58,456 bases of DNA from contig PWMU01000154.1 in assembly GCA_003558065.1 (NCBI GenBank), forward strand, positions 1 through 58,456, written 5' to 3'. The stretch is from Opitutia bacterium (GTDB lineage: Bacteria; Verrucomicrobiota; Verrucomicrobiia; Opitutales; T3Sed10-336). Both the position numbers and the translations under genes were made by a program. The notes below the pieces were generated by a model, which was not told where the DNA came from, searched no databases, and saw nothing but the letters and a program-made list of their open reading frames with translations. Of the stretch, positions 7,720 to 19,024 are shown one piece after another. Positions within the stretch are counted from its first letter, which is position 1. Each line of letters opens with the position of its first letter.

Positions 7720-9588
7720 ATGAGTTTCCATCTCAAATCCATCCTGATCTTTTCGCTGATCTTCACGATCCTAATCAGCGTCGCCTTTCTGCTGCTTGAA
7801 GGAACTCTCGTCAAGGCACTGGGGACTCAATCCCACATCATTCTTCTGGCATTGATCGGGTGCACGCTACTGGTTTTGAGCGGTTATGTCTGGGACCGCA
7901 GCACCATTGCCAATCTCACGACTTTGAAGCAACAAATCGAGGTTTCGCAACCGGAAGCGCCGCACTCGTCGAATTCGAGCGGCCTGGAGATCCCCCGTGA
8001 CGGCCAGAATGAGATTCTCGGCATCGCCCGCCAGATCGAACAGATGGCGCAATCCCTTCAAAAGGTCGACGCCCGCTACCGCGCAATCGTCGAGGACCAG
8101 ACCGACCTGGTCTGCCGCTACCTCCCGGACGGCAAACTGACATTCGTCAACAACGCGTACTGTGATTTCGTCTCTGATACGCGGGAAAACCTTGCCGGCC
8201 AGCTTTTCTTTCCCTTTAGCCCGGATCAGAACTCGAACATTCATAAGCTCATCAAGGAACTTTCGTCGAAAAACCCGATCGCGACATTCGAATACGAGAT
8301 GGCCCTGGCCGACGGAACGGTGAAGTGGCACCAATGGACAAACCGGGCGATTTTCGATAATTACGGCCGCCTGTTCGAACACCAGGCGGTCGGGCGCGAC
8401 ATCACCGACCGCAAGCAGCTTGAAGAACAGGTGCGGCAATCGCAGAAACTGGATTCCATAGGCCAGCTCGCCGCCGGCATCGCCCACGACTTCAACAACA
8501 TCCTGACCGTCATTCAAGGTCACGCCAACCTGCTCCTTTCACCAGATCGGCCCCGGGAATCGTCGAAGCGCTCAGCCGAACAGATCTGCCTGGCAACGGA
8601 ACACGCCAGCAATCTCTCCCGCCAGCTGCTGGTTTTCAGCAGCAAGCAGGTCATGCACACCAAGCCGCTGGACCTGAACGAAATCATCCAGAACCTGACA
8701 AAGATGCTCGCCCGAATCCTGAACGAGGACATCCACCTCGAACTTGAATGCATGCCGAGGCTCCCGCAGGTGAAAGCCGACTCGGGAATGATGGAGCAGA
8801 TCATATTCAATCTGACGGTCAACGCGCGTGACGCGATGCCCGAGGGCGGAACCCTGACGGTCAAGACGTCCACTGAGATTATCGGGCGGGCGGGCAGCAA
8901 GCGTCATCCGGAAGCCTATTCCGGACGTTTTGTGAAGTTGACCGTCCGGGATACCGGATGCGGTATCAAACCGGAAAATCTTTCCCAGATATTCGAGCCT
9001 TTCTTCACAACCAAGGGCGTCGGCAAGGGCTCCGGCCTTGGACTGTCGACCGTGTACGGGATCGTCAAACAGCACAATGGCTGGACGGAAGTTGCCAGCC
9101 AGGTCGGACACGGCACGGTATTCGACATCTTTCTGCCGTTTATCGAGAGCAAGAACCGCGAACCGGAGCCACCGGTCGCCACCCCCGAAGCCGCCGGAGG
9201 TGTGGAGACCATTCTGCTCACCGAGGACGAGCCGGTCCTGCGCGAACTGGTCAAGGACATCCTGGAGGATCTCGGTTACCGTATCATCGAAGCGGAATCC
9301 GGCCCGGCCGCGCTGGAGCAGTGGAAACAGCACAAAAACGACATCGAACTCCTCGTGACCGATATGGTCATGCCGGACGGGATGAACGGAAAGGAACTGG
9401 CCGAGAAACTCCTGGGTGAGCGCCCGGACTTGAAGGTCCTCTATATGAGCGGCTACAGCGCCGGTGTTGTCGGCAAGGAACTCTGTCTCAGGGAAGGCAT
9501 CAATTTCATGCAGAAGCCCTTCGATCCGGCCAACCTGGCGAAGACCATCCGCAAACGCCTCGACGAAGAGGTCACGGTTCTGATCTGA
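7720..9588 (+). CDS. membrane hybrid histidine kinase (PAS-HisKA-HATPase-REC)
   Basis: This 622-residue sensor has two N-terminal transmembrane helices (about residues 7-26 and 37-56), a PAS domain (about 115-230, ending [13 protein letters not shown]), and a HisKA domain with phospho-acceptor H256 in [12 protein letters not shown]. The HATPase_c domain carries N-box ([13 protein letters not shown]), RDTGCGI and [11 protein letters not shown] motifs. A C-terminal receiver domain carries acidic residues LTEDEP and phospho-acceptor D548 (VTDMVMPDG). There is essentially no periplasmic loop, so sensing is probably through the membrane or the PAS domain. No response regulator or output gene adjoins it; the phosphate may pass through the REC domain to a distant partner. 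Confidence 0.92.
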   Translation: MSFHLKSILIFSLIFTILISVAFLLLEGTLVKALGTQSHIILLALIGCTLLVLSGYVWDRSTIANLTTLKQQIEVSQPEAPHSSNSSGLEIPRDGQNEILGIARQIEQMAQSLQKVDARYRAIVEDQTDLVCRYLPDGKLTFVNNAYCDFVSDTRENLAGQLFFPFSPDQNSNIHKLIKELSSKNPIATFEYEMALADGTVKWHQWTNRAIFDNYGRLFEHQAVGRDITDRKQLEEQVRQSQKLDSIGQLAAGIAHDFNNILTVIQGHANLLLSPDRPRESSKRSAEQICLATEHASNLSRQLLVFSSKQVMHTKPLDLNEIIQNLTKMLARILNEDIHLELECMPRLPQVKADSGMMEQIIFNLTVNARDAMPEGGTLTVKTSTEIIGRAGSKRHPEAYSGRFVKLTVRDTGCGIKPENLSQIFEPFFTTKGVGKGSGLGLSTVYGIVKQHNGWTEVASQVGHGTVFDIFLPFIESKNREPEPPVATPEAAGGVETILLTEDEPVLRELVKDILEDLGYRIIEAESGPAALEQWKQHKNDIELLVTDMVMPDGMNGKELAEKLLGERPDLKVLYMSGYSAGVVGKELCLREGINFMQKPFDPANLAKTIRKRLDEEVTVLI

Positions 9589-9630
9589 TCATCCCCCTGT
9601 CGTTCGGGTCCGGGAGCGCTGGGAAAGGCC

Positions 9631-10797
9631 CTAATACACGTCTCGCTGATAGCGCCTTTCTTTCCGCATCAGCTTAATATAGCTCGCCGCCTCTTCTTCG
9701 CTCATCCCCCCTTGTTCTCGGGCAATTTGATGGAGCGCGGCGTCCACATCCTTGGCCATTCGGTGGGCGTCTCCACAGACGTAAAACAGGCACCCGCCAT
9801 TGATCCATTCCCATAGAACCTCCGCCTTCTCCAGCATGCGGTGCTGCACGTAGACCTTCTTCTCCTGATCCCGCGAGAACGCAAGGTCCAGACGGTGAAG
9901 CTTTCCGTCCGAATAGTACTGCTCAAGCTCCTCCCCGTACAGGTAATCGTAATCGCGGCGCTGGTCGCCAAAAAAGAGCCAGTTCCGCCCCTTGCTTCCA
10001 AGCGCCACCCGTTCCTGCAAAAAGGCGCGAAACGGCGCAATGCCGGTTCCCGGGCCCACCATGATGATGTCGCGATCGGCATCTTCGGGGAGCCGGAAAT
10101 GCGACTTGGCCAGAAAGACGGGCACCTCCTTCACTCCCGGTTCCACCCGGTCCGCCAGGTAGGTCGAGCACACGCCCACCCGGTCGCGGTTGTTGGTCCG
10201 GTAGCGTACGACCGCAACCGTCAGGTGTACCGCTTCCGGATACAGGAGAGGCGACGACGCAATCGAGTAGAGGCGCGGGACCAACCGCTTCAACTGTTCG
10301 ACAAAATCCTGCGGTTCGAAACGCACGCTTGGGTACTCCTCCAGCAAATCGACACACTCGCGGTTTTTGAGGTACTCCGTCATGGCCGCTCGCGCCTCGG
10401 GTTTCAGCAGGGCATCCAATCTCTCCTGATCCGCCGGGTCGGTCGCCCGTTCCAGCAATGCCTGGAGAAATTTCTTGCTCTGCATCGTAATGTTCAGCCT
10501 TTGCGTCAAAGCTTCCCGGAGACTGATCCTTTCCTCCTCCCTGGGGAGAGCCACCGGTTCGTCCCCTTTGCTTCCGAGGGCCGCGATCAACTCCTCCACC
10601 GCCCGAGGGTCGTTAGTGGGGAAAACCCCGAGCGAGTCACCGACCTCGTACTCGATTCCGCTTCCGGAAATCTCCAGCGCGATGTGACGGGTGTCCTTCT
10701 GCGAACCCGGCTGATTCAACGGCCGATTTTCCACAATCGACGACAAAAAAGGATGGTTCTTGGAATAAACGGAAGTGGCTTCTGTCTCCTTGGTCAT
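9631..10797 (-). CDS. sulfite reductase flavoprotein (alpha)-like, FAD/NADPH module only
   Basis: This 388-residue protein has the FAD- and NADPH-binding half of CysJ/cytochrome P450 reductase-type diflavin enzymes: VGDSLGVFPTNDP, RLYSIASSP (FAD), GVCSTYLAD, GPGTGIAPFRAFLQ (NADPH), WLFFGDQ, FYVCGDAHRMAKDVDAAL and a terminal RYQRDVY. The N-terminal flavodoxin (FMN) domain of CysJ is missing; its start at 10797 (MTKETEATSV) leaves no room for one. It probably passes electrons from NADPH to a sulfite reductase hemoprotein using a separate flavodoxin or ferredoxin. No hemoprotein gene is in the window. It is convergent with the histidine kinase gene. Confidence 0.85.
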   Translation of the reverse strand: MTKETEATSVYSKNHPFLSSIVENRPLNQPGSQKDTRHIALEISGSGIEYEVGDSLGVFPTNDPRAVEELIAALGSKGDEPVALPREEERISLREALTQRLNITMQSKKFLQALLERATDPADQERLDALLKPEARAAMTEYLKNRECVDLLEEYPSVRFEPQDFVEQLKRLVPRLYSIASSPLLYPEAVHLTVAVVRYRTNNRDRVGVCSTYLADRVEPGVKEVPVFLAKSHFRLPEDADRDIIMVGPGTGIAPFRAFLQERVALGSKGRNWLFFGDQRRDYDYLYGEELEQYYSDGKLHRLDLAFSRDQEKKVYVQHRMLEKAEVLWEWINGGCLFYVCGDAHRMAKDVDAALHQIAREQGGMSEEEAASYIKLMRKERRYQRDVY

Positions 10798-10991
10798 GAA
10801 AAGTCTTTCACTAATTGACGAAAAACAAGCTGCGCCCGCCCCGGGGAGGCTCCCGGGCGCTCGAGACGCACCTTGAACCAACCTACCAGAACCTTGCTTC
10901 AACAAAAGCGAAAAATAAAGTTTCGAAAGTCCGGGGCTGAGCGCTTGCGCGGGAGGGTTATTCGGCTTGTATTTGGAAGGTGCGAACTGTC

Positions 10992-11759
10992 ATGGATTCA
11001 TCGGAACCGAAGAAAGAGGTGCGCCTGCAAAAACTGATTGCCGACGCTGGAATCTGTTCCCGCCGCGCGGCCGAGGCGCTCGTTGCCGAGGGCGCGGTCA
11101 AGGTGAACGGGAAAACCGCGGAGATCGGACAGAAAGCGGATCCCGGAAAGGACCGGGTCCTCGTTTCCGGCAAGCCGCTTCCTCCGCCTCCCGCCCGAAG
11201 CCTCACTCTGGCGATGAACAAGCCCCGCGGCTACCTCTGCAGCAACAGCGATCCGCACCACCACAAAACCGTATTCCAGCTCCTGCCGCCGGAATTCGAC
11301 AAAATCCGCCTATTCTGCGCCGGGCGTTTGGACAAGGAAAGCGAGGGGCTCCTGATTCTGACGACCGACGGCGATCTCACCCACCGCCTCCTCCACCCGT
11401 CGAGGCAGATCAGCAAACGCTACCGTGTGCGCCTGCAGCACCCGTTCCTGAGAAAAGACCTCCCACGCCTTCTCAAAGGCGTTCGCGACGAGGGCGAGCT
11501 GCTGCGGGCCGACAAAGTCTACCTGCTCGGCCCGGAAAAAACGCCGGAAACCTCCGACCAGCTCGAAGTTCACCTTCACCATGGCCGCAAGCGGGAAATC
11601 CGGCGCCTCTTCGAGTGCGTCGGCTGCCGCGTCAGACGACTCAAACGCATTCAGATCGGCGGATACGTCCTCAAGGGCCTCGCACCGGGGAAAGCCCGCG
11701 TACTCGGCCCCGCCGATGTCAAGGCCCTGCTGGAAGACCCGGTCCAGGGAAGGCGGTAA
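10992..11759 (+). CDS. RsuA/RluB/RluE/RluF family pseudouridine synthase
   Basis: This 255-residue enzyme has an N-terminal S4 RNA-binding domain (about 10-60: RLQKLIADAGICSRRAAEALV) and a synthase domain with catalytic aspartate D114 in CAGRLDKESEGLL. Further family motifs are AMNKPRGYLCSNSD and HHGRKREIRRLFECVG. It converts a uridine in rRNA to pseudouridine; which site cannot be told. I prefer the ATG at 10992, 11 bases after GGAAGG. A GTG at 10980 is in frame but touches the ribosome-binding site. A 193-base spacer separates it from the divergent sulfite reductase gene. Confidence 0.9.
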   Translation: MDSSEPKKEVRLQKLIADAGICSRRAAEALVAEGAVKVNGKTAEIGQKADPGKDRVLVSGKPLPPPPARSLTLAMNKPRGYLCSNSDPHHHKTVFQLLPPEFDKIRLFCAGRLDKESEGLLILTTDGDLTHRLLHPSRQISKRYRVRLQHPFLRKDLPRLLKGVRDEGELLRADKVYLLGPEKTPETSDQLEVHLHHGRKREIRRLFECVGCRVRRLKRIQIGGYVLKGLAPGKARVLGPADVKALLEDPVQGRR

Positions 11760-11938
11760 TTCAGGTTTCGGCCGTAACAACCGCCTTCAAGACCGGGTTT
11801 GTGCGTTCAGGAGCGCCCGGCTGAACGGCACCGCTCCCGGGACCGGCAAGCCCGCCCTGAAACTCAAAGCCGGAAACCTTCTCCGTCGGCGGTCGAAAAT
11901 CCTCGAAACCCGCGCCCCTTTCTGCCATCACGCTCACC

Positions 11939-12817
11939 ATGGAACGCATCGACGGAAATCAGATTTCGGCTGAGATCATCACGGAACTCAAGCAGGAGGT
12001 TTCGGCGTTGGAAGGCGCCAGACCCTGCGTGGTTTTCATTCGCGTGGGCGAAGATCCGGCCTCGGTTTCTTACGTCAAGAAGAAGGACAAAGTCGCCAGA
12101 GAGATCGGTATCGACAGCAGGCTCAACGCGGTGCCGGAATCGATCACCCAGGACGAGCTTTTCGCGCTCATCGACGGCTTCAACGAAGATCCAGGCGTAT
12201 CCGGAATCCTTATCCAGTCGCCGCTTCCCTCCCACCTCGACGAACTGGCCGCGTTCCGCCGTGTGAAGCCGGAAAAGGACGTTGACGGCTTTCATACGGT
12301 CAACCTGGGAATGCTCTGCCAGGAGGATGAGGCGGGCTTCGTCGCCTGCACTCCGGCCGGCATCATGGAGCTGCTTCAACGCTCCGGGGTGAAGCTATCC
12401 GGCAAGCATGTCGTCGTGCTGGGCCGCAGCCTGATCGTCGGAAAACCCGTCGCTCTTCTCGCGCTCCAGAAAAAGAACTGGGCCAACGCCACGGTGACCG
12501 TGTGTCATTCGCGCACCCCCGACATCGCCGAGGTCACCCGCCGGGCCGACGTCCTGATCGCCGCAATCGGGAAGCCGGGTTTCGTCTCCGGGGACATGAT
12601 CAAGCCGGGCGCCGTCGTCGTCGACGTCGGCATCAACCGGATTCCCGACTCCTCGCGCAAATCAGGCTACCGGCTCACGGGAGACGTCGATTTTGATTCC
12701 GTCGCCGAACACGCGTCCAAAATCACGCCGGTGCCCGGAGGCGTCGGCCCGATGACCGTCGCCATGCTCATGAAGAATACGGTGAAAGCCTTCCGCCTCC
12801 AACAGAACACAAAATAA
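11939..12817 (+). CDS. folD: bifunctional methylenetetrahydrofolate dehydrogenase / cyclohydrolase FolD
   Basis: This 292-residue cytoplasmic enzyme interconverts 5,10-methylene-, methenyl- and 10-formyl-tetrahydrofolate with NADP. It has the YxxxK pair (Y45, K49 in SYVKKKDK), [12 protein letters not shown], the PEKDVDGFH loop, the [13 protein letters not shown] nucleotide-binding turn and the closing [16 protein letters not shown]. The length matches the family (about 285-300). The 179 bases before it hold no recognisable signal. It is followed after 73 bases by the FtsB-like gene. Confidence 0.96.
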   Translation: MERIDGNQISAEIITELKQEVSALEGARPCVVFIRVGEDPASVSYVKKKDKVAREIGIDSRLNAVPESITQDELFALIDGFNEDPGVSGILIQSPLPSHLDELAAFRRVKPEKDVDGFHTVNLGMLCQEDEAGFVACTPAGIMELLQRSGVKLSGKHVVVLGRSLIVGKPVALLALQKKNWANATVTVCHSRTPDIAEVTRRADVLIAAIGKPGFVSGDMIKPGAVVVDVGINRIPDSSRKSGYRLTGDVDFDSVAEHASKITPVPGGVGPMTVAMLMKNTVKAFRLQQNTK

Positions 12818-12825
12818 GCGCAGCC

Positions 12826-12855
12826 CGATTCCATTCTTGCAAAATCGATTCCATT
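12826..12855. repeat. 10-bp direct repeat with 20-bp period
   Basis: CGATTCCATT occurs at 12826-12835 and again at 12846-12855, exactly two helical turns apart, between folD and the FtsB-like gene. It could be a binding site for a protein contacting one DNA face, or chance. Confidence 0.4.
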
Positions 12856-12890
12856 GTTTCAGAATGTGGATACGAGTTTGGGTTGTCCGC

Positions 12891-13187
12891 ATGAAAAGCG
12901 TGTTTTTGGGAAAGGTCATCTACTACAGTTACCTCGCGGTATTTGCGGGTCTTTGTGTGTTCTTCTGCATATTCCTGCAGAAGACCTATCGGGAATACAC
13001 CACTCTCAAACACCGCCAGGAACAATACACACGGCAGGTGGAACAGGCTGAGCAGGAGCTGGCCTACAAGAAGCACTATTACGAGAACCTCCACAATAAT
13101 CCCGAGTTTGTGGAGCGGGTCGTCCGTCAGAAGCTGGGCTACGCCAGGCCCGACGATATCCTTTTCCGTTTCGAGCGGGAGGAGTAA
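12891..13187 (+). CDS. FtsB/DivIC-like septum formation initiator
   Basis: This 98-residue bitopic protein (start MKSVFLGKV) has one transmembrane helix at about residues 8-28, then a coiled coil (TYREYTTLKHRQEQYTRQVE...), then a short C-terminal motif, EFVERVVRQKLGYARPDDILFRF. The last motif is the hallmark of FtsB/DivIC proteins, which with FtsL and FtsQ activate septal wall synthesis. An in-frame ATG at 12864 would add nine residues; 12891 gives a more usual short cytoplasmic tail. It is convergent with uvrB. Confidence 0.8.
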   Translation: MKSVFLGKVIYYSYLAVFAGLCVFFCIFLQKTYREYTTLKHRQEQYTRQVEQAEQELAYKKHYYENLHNNPEFVERVVRQKLGYARPDDILFRFEREE

Positions 13188-13252
13188 GGTGAGGGGTTCG
13201 GGTTTTCCGGATCGGTGCCCCTAGCCAAAGTCGTACCCGCGGCAGGGAGAGT

Positions 13253-15274
13253 TCAGTTTCTCTTGTCCGCCTTCCGACTCCGTTTCTTCTTCCGGCCCGC
13301 CGAATAACCTCCTTCTTTCCGGTTCCTGAGGGCATCGATCTGGTCGCGGAGAATCGCGGCGCGTTCGAACTCCAGGTTTCGCGCCGCCTCGAGCATCTCC
13401 TCCTCCAACTCGGCGAGGACCCGGGCGACATCCTGGTCGCTGGTCCCTTCGCTCACGGCGAGCGCGTCCCCCTTAACCTCGTCGTCATACCGGTGCAGGC
13501 TCGCCTGATCGCCGCGCTTCACGCTTCGCGGGGTGATTCCGTGCTCGCGGTTGTAGGCGATCTGCTTTTCGCGGCGGGCGTTGACCACGTCGAGCGTTCG
13601 CTGTATCGACCCGGTAATGATGTCGGCGTAAAAGATGACACGGCCCTTTTCATGACGTGCCGCCCGGCCGGCGGTCTGGATCAGACTGGTCTCGCTGCGG
13701 AGAAAGCCCTCCTTGTCGGCATCCAGAATCGCGACCAGGGCGACTTCCGGAAGATCGATTCCCTCGCGCAGCAAATTGACCCCCACCAGCACGTCGAATT
13801 CGCCGCGGCGCAGGTTCCTGAGGATTTCCACCCGCTCGATCGCGTCGATGTCGGAGTGCAGGTACTCCACGCGTATGTCCGAATCCCTGAGGTAGGTGGC
13901 AACGTCTTCGGAGGTTCGCTTGGTCAGGGCTGTCACCAGCACCCGCTCGCCTTCTCCGGTGGCTTTCCGGACCTCGCCGATCAGGTCCTCCACCTGTCCG
14001 CGGATCGGACGCACCTCGACCTCAGGGTCCAACAACCCCGTCGGCCGGATCACCTGCTCGACCAGGACGGCCGACTTTTCCAGCTCGTATTTAGCCGGGG
14101 TCGCGGAGACGAACACGAGTTGCCTGGCCAGTTCCTCGAATTCCCGGTAAGCGAGCGGCCGGTTGTCCAGCGCCGAGGGGAGCCGGAATCCGTGATCCAC
14201 CAGCGTCTGTTTGCGAGAACGGTCGCCCGCGTACATGCCCCCGATCTGGGAAACCGTGGCGTGACTTTCGTCAATGAACACCAGGAAGTCCTCCGGAAAG
14301 AAGTCGATCAGGCACCACGGGCGTTCGCCCTCTCCGCGGCCGGAAAGGTGTCGTGAATAATTCTCGATACCGCTGCAAAACCCCATTTCCTGCAGCAGTT
14401 CGAGATCGTACTGGGTACGCATTCGTATCCGCTGGGCCTCGAGCAACTGGCCGTTTTTCTCAAACTCGGCGACGCGCCGCTCCAGTTCCTCCCGGATGAC
14501 ACCGATGGCCGATTCCATTTTCCGCCTGGGTGTTATGAACTGGTTCGCCGGATACAGGTCGAAGGAGTCGACCGGTTTGATTGTCTCTCCCGTTTCCGGA
14601 TCAATCTCCGCGAGGCTCTCGATTTCGTCTCCAAAGAATTCCACCCTGAGGCCGCCTTCGGTATACGCGGGCATCACGTCGACCACGTCCCCCCTCACCC
14701 GGAAACGCCCCCGAGCAAGCTCGTAATCGTTCCTCTCGTAAAGGTTTTCGACCAGGCGGCGGAGAAACGCGTCGCGATTGAATTCGCCGCCGGTCCTGAG
14801 CGGGATCATCATTTCCTCGAAATCCTCCGGCGACCCCAACCCGTAGATACACGATACACTCGCCACGACGATCACGTCACGACGGCTGATCAGGCTGCTG
14901 GTCGCGGAAATGCGCAGCCGTTCGATCTCCTCGTTGATCGAGGAGTCTTTTTCGATATAGGTGTCGGTCCGGGGGACGTAGGCTTCGGGCTGGTAGTAGT
15001 CGTAATAGCTGACGAAGTATTCGACCGCGTTGTCGGGGAAAAAGCTCTTGAATTCCGAATACAATTGGGCGGCCAGGGTCTTGTTATGGGATATAATGAG
15101 CGCGGGCCGCTGGCAGCGCTCGATGACGTTCGCCATAGTGAACGTTTTCCCGGAACCGGTCACCCCGAGGAGCGTCTGGTAGCGGTTGCCGGCGTTCACC
15201 GAATCCGCCAGGAGCCGGATCGCCTCGGGCTGATCCCCCGTGGGTGAGTAATCCGATTCAAGCTTAAACTTCAT
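13253..15274 (-). CDS. uvrB: excinuclease ABC subunit B
   Basis: UvrB (673 residues, the normal size) is the damage-verifying helicase of nucleotide excision repair. Visible features are Walker A GVTGSGKT (residues 37-44), the beta-hairpin [12 protein letters not shown] that probes the lesion, the Walker B region FIDESHAT, helicase motif [15 protein letters not shown] and a C-terminal UVR motif ([23 protein letters not shown]) that binds UvrC. The tail is very basic ([14 protein letters not shown]). The start at 15274 ([15 protein letters not shown]) is the family start; the ORF runs on to 15385 into the divergent gene. A TGTTCC half-site lies at about 15293, but I see no complete LexA box. 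Confidence 0.97.
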   Translation of the reverse strand: MKFKLESDYSPTGDQPEAIRLLADSVNAGNRYQTLLGVTGSGKTFTMANVIERCQRPALIISHNKTLAAQLYSEFKSFFPDNAVEYFVSYYDYYQPEAYVPRTDTYIEKDSSINEEIERLRISATSSLISRRDVIVVASVSCIYGLGSPEDFEEMMIPLRTGGEFNRDAFLRRLVENLYERNDYELARGRFRVRGDVVDVMPAYTEGGLRVEFFGDEIESLAEIDPETGETIKPVDSFDLYPANQFITPRRKMESAIGVIREELERRVAEFEKNGQLLEAQRIRMRTQYDLELLQEMGFCSGIENYSRHLSGRGEGERPWCLIDFFPEDFLVFIDESHATVSQIGGMYAGDRSRKQTLVDHGFRLPSALDNRPLAYREFEELARQLVFVSATPAKYELEKSAVLVEQVIRPTGLLDPEVEVRPIRGQVEDLIGEVRKATGEGERVLVTALTKRTSEDVATYLRDSDIRVEYLHSDIDAIERVEILRNLRRGEFDVLVGVNLLREGIDLPEVALVAILDADKEGFLRSETSLIQTAGRAARHEKGRVIFYADIITGSIQRTLDVVNARREKQIAYNREHGITPRSVKRGDQASLHRYDDEVKGDALAVSEGTSDQDVARVLAELEEEMLEAARNLEFERAAILRDQIDALRNRKEGGYSAGRKKKRSRKADKRN

Positions 15275-15383
15275 GGTACCTACGCGGGAAGATGTTCCGG
15301 TTCGGCGGGATTCGCAAGCGTTCGAGGACTCGGGAACAGGGGAAGAAGGTAGACACTCCCCCTCGGCTGAGTACAGTCCCGGC

Positions 15384-15944
15384 ATGCAACACTACGAATT
15401 CCAGAGGCGGCTCAAGACCGTCTATGACAAAGCGGTGGCCACGTATGGGCGCGGGGAACGGAATGTGAACATGTTTTTCGACAGGACCGAGCTCGAATTC
15501 CTGCGCGCCATTGGCGCCACCCCGATGGAAATTTACGATTACGCTGAAGACCTCAACAGTGACGGCGAGCCCGATTGGGAAACCGTCCTCCTGGTTCAGG
15601 CGATTCGCCGCGATTACTTTCTCCAGGTCCAGGGGGGAGCGTTTTCGCAGACGACGCTTTCAGAAGCGGCATTTCCCGCGAGGGAAGACGAGATCGAGGG
15701 AATCTCCTGGCTGCCCCGGTTGATCCTCAAAGCCAGATCCAAACTCAAAGGGGAATTGCCGGAAGACCTCATGTACGTGTGCGGCGGCGACCGGAAATTC
15801 TTTCGCGAGCACGACATTCACCCGGCGGAATTCCTGCACCTGACCTGGAGTCACCTCGACAACGACGCGGCCATCGTCCGGTGGGTGCTGGAACGGAGCG
15901 GCCGGCCCCTCTCAGTCCCAGACCCCCAGTTCCCGAAATCGTGA
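15384..15944 (+). CDS. DUF5069-like protein
   Basis: This 186-residue soluble protein begins MQHYEFQRRLKTVYDKAV at an ATG 110 bases from the divergent uvrB start. The second half (ISWLPRLILKARSKLKGELPEDL...CGGDRKFFREHDIHPAEFL...IVRWVLER) resembles the DUF5069 pattern of a conserved LPR-KAR helix, a D-r-f loop and a closing V-x-W helix. The first half (FFDRTELEFLRAIGATPMEIYDYAEDL) may be a separate helical module. The function is unknown. Its last 33 bases overlap the 3' end of the convergent uracil-DNA glycosylase gene. Confidence 0.7.
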   Translation: MQHYEFQRRLKTVYDKAVATYGRGERNVNMFFDRTELEFLRAIGATPMEIYDYAEDLNSDGEPDWETVLLVQAIRRDYFLQVQGGAFSQTTLSEAAFPAREDEIEGISWLPRLILKARSKLKGELPEDLMYVCGGDRKFFREHDIHPAEFLHLTWSHLDNDAAIVRWVLERSGRPLSVPDPQFPKS

Positions 15945-16637
15945 TTCCGCCGCGGGCCCCCAGCCGCGGTTGGCGGCCGGGTTGGCCGGGCTCGGGTGCG
16001 GGATCGATCCTATCTGCCTCGGTTCCGCTTCAAAAACGTCTCGCAGCCGCTTCTCCGCGTAACCGCCAATACCGATCAACCATTCCGGATCCAGGATCCG
16101 AACGACTTCCCGCAAGTGCGCGTCGCACACCTCGCGCAGGGCCTCCGCCTCCGCCTTCGGCAATTTGTCCGGAGTGCGGTTCCGGCCGCCTTCCTCCATG
16201 AACACGAGCGGGCAGTAATTGGCGACAAAATGATCGGCAAAAAACGCCTCCGCCTCACCAAATCGCTCAGCAAAGAGCCCCCAAAGCCGCTTGCCGCTCA
16301 CCTCGGAACGACTGCAGTTGAATCCCTCGATCGGGCGTTTCGGATGCTCGACGGCCGGCCGGCCGACGGCGGCTTCCACCCCCACCCAATCCCGCACAAG
16401 CGAAATCTCTCCGAAGGGCACGCCCGTCTGGGCCATACCCCAGGGACCCGGGTTCATCCCCAGCAAGACGACCTTCTTCGGCGAGGCCGCGTGTTTCTCG
16501 AGGTAAAGCGCATGAGCCCGCCAGGCATAATCCAACGGATTGTAGACGTGCGTGACCGGCGGACTGAAAACGAGCCCGCCGACCGCATCCCGCAAGGCCG
16601 CCGCTGCCTCGATCATCTTTTTGGCTGTTCGAGTCAC
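15912..16637 (-). CDS. SMUG1-type uracil-DNA glycosylase
   Basis: This 241-residue protein has the SMUG1 (UDG family 3) signature LLGMNPGPWGMAQTGVPFGE, which forms the uracil-binding pocket, and the late catalytic motif GSIPHPSPANPAAN, in which the HPS segment inserts into DNA. The region NYCPLVFMEEGGRNRTPDKL also fits this family. It would excise uracil or 5-hydroxymethyluracil from DNA as the first step of base excision repair. Its 3' end overlaps the DUF5069-like gene by 33 bases in convergent orientation. The dUTPase gene in this window is a functional complement, as both keep uracil out of DNA. Confidence 0.88.
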   Translation of the reverse strand: MTRTAKKMIEAAAALRDAVGGLVFSPPVTHVYNPLDYAWRAHALYLEKHAASPKKVVLLGMNPGPWGMAQTGVPFGEISLVRDWVGVEAAVGRPAVEHPKRPIEGFNCSRSEVSGKRLWGLFAERFGEAEAFFADHFVANYCPLVFMEEGGRNRTPDKLPKAEAEALREVCDAHLREVVRILDPEWLIGIGGYAEKRLRDVFEAEPRQIGSIPHPSPANPAANRGWGPAAESRFRELGVWD

Positions 16638-16783
16638 CCAACGAATCCAAGCGTTTTCCTTGTCCGACGCCAGCCGAATTTCCCGAAAAGAGACAGGCCC
16701 TTACCGCTCCTTGCCTGCCCGCGCGGAAAACATTTTCCGCATTGAAATCCTCACCGTTCCCCCTTTAATCTCCACCATCAAGC

Positions 16784-18866
<2,083 letters not shown>

Positions 18867-18868
<2 letters not shown>

Positions 18869-18922
18869 TTCGTGACTCGTGATTCGTCATTCGTAGTTCG
18901 TGACTTGTCATTCGTGGTTGGA
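18867..18922. repeat. heptanucleotide array directly after thiC
   Basis: Seven related seven-base units and one diverged unit follow without gap: GATTCGT, GACTCGT, GATTCGT, CATTCGT, AGTTCGT, GACTTGT, CATTCGT, GGTTGGA. The first unit overlaps the TGA stop of thiC by two bases. This is the clearest of the period-7 arrays in the window. It lies 103 bases upstream of the MFS transporter start. Confidence 0.85.
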
Positions 18923-19024
18923 GAGGCGTGGCGGGCGGAATCGACGGGGCGGGCGAGGCCCCCTCTGCAAAAAACGGGTGCTTGAGTCGTCCGGAAATCG
19001 CCTGTTGAATCACCTCTCGAGGCC

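Noticed and set aside
15285-15345. LexA box in front of uvrB
   Set aside because: TGTTCC and GGGAACA half-sites exist but are about 40 bases apart; no four-base-spaced pair is present.
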